From: an uncultured Aequorivita sp.
Lineage (GTDB): Bacteria > Bacteroidota > Bacteroidia > Flavobacteriales > Flavobacteriaceae
Length of the DNA stretch: 64,000 nucleotides
Assembly (NCBI GenBank): GCA_937125455.1
Contig: CAKZLK010000037.1
Location: 1 to 64,000, forward strand
Reading direction: 5' to 3'
Part shown: positions 60,857 through 64,000 of the stretch, piece after piece
Position numbering within the stretch: the stretch's first letter is position 1
Layout: every line of letters begins with the position of its first letter
Made by a program: the position numbers and the translations under genes
Notes under the pieces: generated by a model
Seen by the model: the letters and a program-made list of their open reading frames with translations, nothing else
Told to the model about the DNA's origin: nothing
Databases searched by the model: none

Positions 60857-62209
60857 ATGTTTAAAAAGATATTGATTGCAAATAGGGGCGAAATAGCACT
60901 GCGAATTATACGTACTTGTAAAGAGATGGGGATTAAAACTGTGGCTGTTTATTCAAAAGCTGATGAAGAAAGCCTGCACGTCCGGTTTGCTGATGAAGCA
61001 GTTTGCATAGGCCCCCCGCCAAGTAATCTGAGCTACCTTAAAATGTCTAACATTATTGCTGCTGCAGAAATTACCAACGCAGACGCAATTCACCCAGGTT
61101 ACGGATTTCTTTCCGAAAATGCCAAATTTTCAAAAATTTGTCAAGAACACGGTATAAAGTTTATTGGTGCTTCCCCTGAAATGATTGAGCGCATGGGCGA
61201 TAAAGCCTCTGCAAAAGCCACAATGAAAGCAGCTGGAGTGCCAACCGTTCCCGGAAGCGAAGGCATTATAGAATCTTACGAAAAATGCGAGAAGCTTGCA
61301 GAAGAAGTTGGCTATCCCGTAATGCTAAAAGCCACCGCAGGTGGTGGTGGAAAAGGCATGCGCGCCGTTTGGAAAAAGGATGAACTTAAAAAAGCTTGGG
61401 AAAGCGCCCGCCAAGAAGCTTCAGCAGCCTTCGGGAATGATGGAATGTATATGGAAAAGCTCATTGAGGAGCCACGCCATATTGAAATCCAAGTCGTTGG
61501 CGATAGCACAGGGAGAGCATGCCACTTAAGTGAGCGCGACTGTTCCATTCAACGACGCCACCAAAAGCTTACAGAAGAAACGCCTAGTCCATTTATGACT
61601 AAAAAACTTCGTACAGACATGGGGCTTGCTGCTGTAAAAGCTGCTGAATATATAAAATACGAAGGCGCTGGAACTATTGAATTTTTGGTAGACAAACATC
61701 GCAATTTCTACTTTATGGAGATGAATACGCGTATTCAGGTAGAACACCCAATTACTGAACAGGTAATTGATTATGATCTTATCCGTGAACAGATTTTGGT
61801 TGCAGCTGGAGTTCCTATTTCGGGGAAAAACTATACGCCTCAGCTACACGCAATAGAATGCAGAATAAATGCTGAAGACCCTTATAATGACTTTCGTCCT
61901 TCACCGGGTAAAATTACTGTATTGCATGCACCGGGCGGTCACGGAGTTCGTTTGGATACACACGTTTATGCAGGCTATACAATTCCGCCAAACTACGATT
62001 CTATGATTGCGAAGCTAATCACTACGGCACAAACCCGAGAAGAAGCAATCAGCAAGATGAAACGCGCTTTGGACGAATTTGTAATTGAAGGTATAAAAAC
62101 AACAATTCCTTTTCACCGTCAGTTGATGGACGAACCGGATTATGTAGCTGGAAATTACACAACGGCATTCATGAATACATTTAAAATGAACGAACCTGAG
62201 GAAGAATAG
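60857..62209 (+). CDS. accC: Biotin carboxylase, acetyl-CoA carboxylase subunit
   Basis: ATP-dependent carboxylation of biotin on AccB. The 450-residue ATP-grasp protein starts '[20 protein letters not shown]', with '[20 protein letters not shown]', '[20 protein letters not shown]' (ATP-binding Gly loop), '[11 protein letters not shown]', '[20 protein letters not shown]', '[20 protein letters not shown]' and 'DYDLIREQI'. ATG at 60857 is preferred over an in-frame ATG 11 codons upstream, which lies in the repeat. Confidence 0.97.
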   Translation: MFKKILIANRGEIALRIIRTCKEMGIKTVAVYSKADEESLHVRFADEAVCIGPPPSNLSYLKMSNIIAAAEITNADAIHPGYGFLSENAKFSKICQEHGIKFIGASPEMIERMGDKASAKATMKAAGVPTVPGSEGIIESYEKCEKLAEEVGYPVMLKATAGGGGKGMRAVWKKDELKKAWESARQEASAAFGNDGMYMEKLIEEPRHIEIQVVGDSTGRACHLSERDCSIQRRHQKLTEETPSPFMTKKLRTDMGLAAVKAAEYIKYEGAGTIEFLVDKHRNFYFMEMNTRIQVEHPITEQVIDYDLIREQILVAAGVPISGKNYTPQLHAIECRINAEDPYNDFRPSPGKITVLHAPGGHGVRLDTHVYAGYTIPPNYDSMIAKLITTAQTREEAISKMKRALDEFVIEGIKTTIPFHRQLMDEPDYVAGNYTTAFMNTFKMNEPEEE

Positions 62210-62230
62210 TTCATCTAAATAATAAATTAT

Positions 62231-62277
62231 AAGCACCAAATTCCAAAAGATAATTTAATGGAACTTGGTGCTTTTTT
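62231..62277 (+). terminator. Terminator after accC
   Basis: AGCACCAAATTCC...GGAACTTGGTGCT with six T residues following; loop of about 16 bases. It also contains AAATTCC-type repeat bases. Confidence 0.75.
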
Positions 62278-62317
62278 GGTTTTGGAATTTATATATTGAC
62301 TTGTTATATAGTTTAAA

Positions 62318-63481
62318 ATGAATTTGAGTTTTTGGGAATATAAAACCTGGTTTTCTAACATCGATTTTGCTGTAATTGGCAGTGGAATTGTTGGATTGAA
62401 TTGTGCCCTGGAACTTCGCAAAAAATATCCTAAAAGTAAAATTGTAGTCTTTGAACGTGGCATGCTTCCCAGCGGAGCAAGTACCAAGAATGCTGGATTT
62501 GCTTGTTTTGGAAGTATTTCTGAAATATTGGAAGATTTAAAAAACCATTCCGAAGAAGAAGTAATCCAACTTGTAAAAAGTAGAGTTGATGGTTTAAAAT
62601 TACTTCGAAGCACTTTGGGAGATGAGCAGCTTGATTATAAAGAATACGGTGGCTACGAACTTTTTACTAAGGAAGATGGCGAACTTTTTAATACCTGTAA
62701 TGCACATATAAAATATGTAAATGAATTGTTGAAACCTATTTTCGGAGCGGATGTTTTTTCAGAAAGCGGAAATAATTTCGGGTTTAAAAACATTCAACCA
62801 AAACTGATTTATAGCAAGTTTGAAGGTCAGATTGATACGGGAAAAATGATGCTCGGACTTATTAAAAAAGCCTCTGAAGAACATATTTTGATATTGAATT
62901 CTTCAGAAATTACAGGCATTTCAGACAATGGAGAATGTGTTTCACTTCAACTAAATTCATCGGAAACACTTCAACACTTCGACTCCGCTCAGCACAGGCA
63001 AGATCAGTATAGCATAGCCGTAAAAAAAGTTTTTATTGCCACAAATGGTTTTGCAAAACAATTTTTAGATGAAGATGTAAAACCTGCAAGAGCACAGGTT
63101 TTGGTAACTAAACCTATTGAAAACTTACAAGTAAAAGGCACATTTCATCTGGACAAAGGCTATTATTATTTTAGAAATATTGACAATAGAATTCTTTTTG
63201 GAGGCGGTAGAAACTTAGATTTTAAAACGGAAGAAACCACCGAAATGGAATTGACACAATTAGTTCAAGAAAGGTTGGAGCAATTGCTTAAAACCGTAAT
63301 TTTACCAGACCAATCCTTTGAAATTGAACAACGCTGGAGTGGTATTATGGGAATTGGCAATCAGAAAAAACCAATTCTAAAAGCAGTTTCAAAAAACATT
63401 TTTTGTGGCGTCAGATTAGGTGGTATGGGCGTTGCCATTGGAAGTTCTATAGGAAAACAGTTAGCTTGTTTGTATGATTAA
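62318..63481 (+). CDS. FAD-dependent oxidoreductase (DAO family)
   Basis: A 387-residue flavoprotein of the D-amino-acid oxidase-like family: 'FAVIGSGIVGLNCALELRKK' (FAD dinucleotide motif), 'VVFERGMLPSGASTKNAGFA' and a C-terminal 'WSGIMGIGNQKKPILKAV' / 'GVRLGGMGVAIGSSIGKQLA'. Substrate unknown. Oddity: the stretch 'TLQHFDSAQHRQDQYSIA' (around residues 217-234) is encoded by a short dispersed repeat (62975-62998) that is in frame and adds residues to a surface position. The 3' end overlaps mtgA by 8 bases. Confidence 0.85.
   Translation: MNLSFWEYKTWFSNIDFAVIGSGIVGLNCALELRKKYPKSKIVVFERGMLPSGASTKNAGFACFGSISEILEDLKNHSEEEVIQLVKSRVDGLKLLRSTLGDEQLDYKEYGGYELFTKEDGELFNTCNAHIKYVNELLKPIFGADVFSESGNNFGFKNIQPKLIYSKFEGQIDTGKMMLGLIKKASEEHILILNSSEITGISDNGECVSLQLNSSETLQHFDSAQHRQDQYSIAVKKVFIATNGFAKQFLDEDVKPARAQVLVTKPIENLQVKGTFHLDKGYYYFRNIDNRILFGGGRNLDFKTEETTEMELTQLVQERLEQLLKTVILPDQSFEIEQRWSGIMGIGNQKKPILKAVSKNIFCGVRLGGMGVAIGSSIGKQLACLYD
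62975..62998. repeat. Dispersed ACTTCGACTCCGCTCAG repeat inside a coding sequence
   Basis: CACTTCGACTCCGCTCAGCA with a following CAGG, inside the FAD oxidoreductase, is of the type of a dispersed Flavobacteriia repeat (TTCGACTCCGCTCAGTG-like); the reverse complement of a similar repeat is visible at 52041-52060 (TACTGAGTGTAGTCGAAGTA), and a weaker one at 44290-44308. Confidence 0.65.
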
Positions 63482-64000
63482 AAAACTATTCAAATTCATT
63501 TTAAAGTTTTTCCTTTGGTTCATTGGCCTCACCGTATTATGGGTGCTTATCTATAAATTCGTCCCCGTCCCTTACACGCCATTGATGGCTATTCGCTCCT
63601 TTGAAGGCGATGAAAAATACCAAACACGCCACGATTGGGTTCCAATGGAAGATATTTCTCCTTATTTGCAACTAGCAGTTATCTGTGCCGAAGATCAAAC
63701 CTTTTTAAGCCATAGTGGGTTTGATCGTGAGGCCATAGAAAAAGCTTTAGAGAATAACGAAAAAGGAAAGAAACTACGGGGCGGAAGCACCATATCGCAA
63801 CAGACGGCGAAAAATGCTTTTTTATGGCCAGACAGAACTTGGTTTCGAAAGGGAATGGAAGCTTATTTTACCTTGTTAATTGAAACACTTTGGAGTAAAG
63901 AACGTATTTTGGAGGTCTATTTAAATAGTGTGGAAATGGGCAATGGCGTTTTTGGTGCTGAAGCGGCTTCACAATATTGGTTTAAAAAGTCTGCTAAGAA
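63474..64000 (+). CDS. mtgA: Monofunctional peptidoglycan transglycosylase, 5' part
   Basis: Starts with ATG at 63474 (overlapping the preceding stop by 8 bases) and is open to the end of the window, so 175 codons are seen and the C-terminus is missing. One N-terminal transmembrane helix ('FILKFFLWFIGLTVLWVLIY'), then the glycosyltransferase 51 core with 'VICAEDQTFLSHSGFD' (catalytic Glu) and 'RGGSTISQQTAKNAFLWPDR'. The final 'NSVEMGNGVFGAEAAS' is the third conserved motif. It polymerises glycan strands from lipid II. No penicillin-binding domain is expected in the monofunctional form, but the missing end is not seen. Confidence 0.93.
   Translation, partial: MIKKLFKFILKFFLWFIGLTVLWVLIYKFVPVPYTPLMAIRSFEGDEKYQTRHDWVPMEDISPYLQLAVICAEDQTFLSHSGFDREAIEKALENNEKGKKLRGGSTISQQTAKNAFLWPDRTWFRKGMEAYFTLLIETLWSKERILEVYLNSVEMGNGVFGAEAASQYWFKKSAK

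Noticed and set aside
1-64000. CRISPR arrays, transposases, integrases, rRNA
   Set aside because: None was found: no regularly spaced direct repeats, no transposase or recombinase motifs, and no rRNA sequence was recognised.

Overview
This is an AT-rich, densely coded chromosomal segment of a Bacteroidota bacterium, almost certainly a member of the Flavobacteriaceae (genus not determined). The support is the TAnnTTTG-type -7 promoter elements, family-restricted genes (DUF6909, DUF4837, DUF4175, DUF6327, GIN-domain protein, bacterial GH3-like protein), many lipoproteins and SPFH/PorT-like/TonB-dependent envelope proteins. There is no rRNA, prophage, transposase or CRISPR array. Two tRNA genes are present: Cys (GCA) and a CAU tRNA, probably elongator Met.

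Layout: 1-1.8 kb, 3' part of a large beta-propeller protein and a doubtful small ORF. 1.8-5.2 kb, dTDP-L-rhamnose operon rfbB-rfbA-rfbC-rfbD (minus). 5.2-12.4 kb, DUF6909, GH3-like adenylating protein, M23 peptidase, tatA, DUF4837 lipoprotein, LysM lytic transglycosylase. 12.5-24.3 kb, pgk, holB, a methyltransferase, mnmG flanked on both sides by parS-like sites, ybeY, DUF4175, gltX, PorT-like barrel. 24.3-33.5 kb, SPFH protein, a YtxH/holin-like/DUF6327 envelope cluster, glnS and folB (divergent), tRNA-Cys with a degenerate tandem copy of its 3' end, LysE-type transporter, GIN protein, rnr, DUF2007. 33.5-34.1 kb, a 586-bp gene-free AT-rich region with DnaA-box-like motifs. 34.1-48.3 kb, rpiB, CDF transporter, ElaA acetyltransferase, CtpA-like peptidase, DUF4349 lipoprotein, rnpA, M1 and S8 peptidases, MBL hydrolase, CPA antiporter, lepA. 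48.5-56 kb, TonB-dependent receptor, dus, a small accessory islet between partial copies of the dus 3' end, an FAD/NAD(P) reductase, LolE-like permease, rbfA, methylmalonyl-CoA epimerase, tRNA-CAU. 56-64 kb, ribE, pdxA, DUF177-rpmF-fabH-accB-accC (lipid synthesis), an FAD-dependent oxidoreductase and the start of mtgA.

Most of the window is housekeeping. The points of interest are (i) two 16-bp parS sites (one exact, one perfect-palindrome variant) bracketing mnmG, about 16 kb from the AT-rich gap, with left-hand genes mostly on the minus strand and plus-strand genes starting at the gap, which together suggest an origin-proximal region; (ii) an islet at the dus 3' end with three copies of the gene tail and a poly-G(12) tract that puts a small secreted protein out of frame; (iii) short dispersed repeats that have entered coding sequence (an FAD oxidoreductase, the RfbC C-terminus) and a duplicated tRNA-Cys 3' end.
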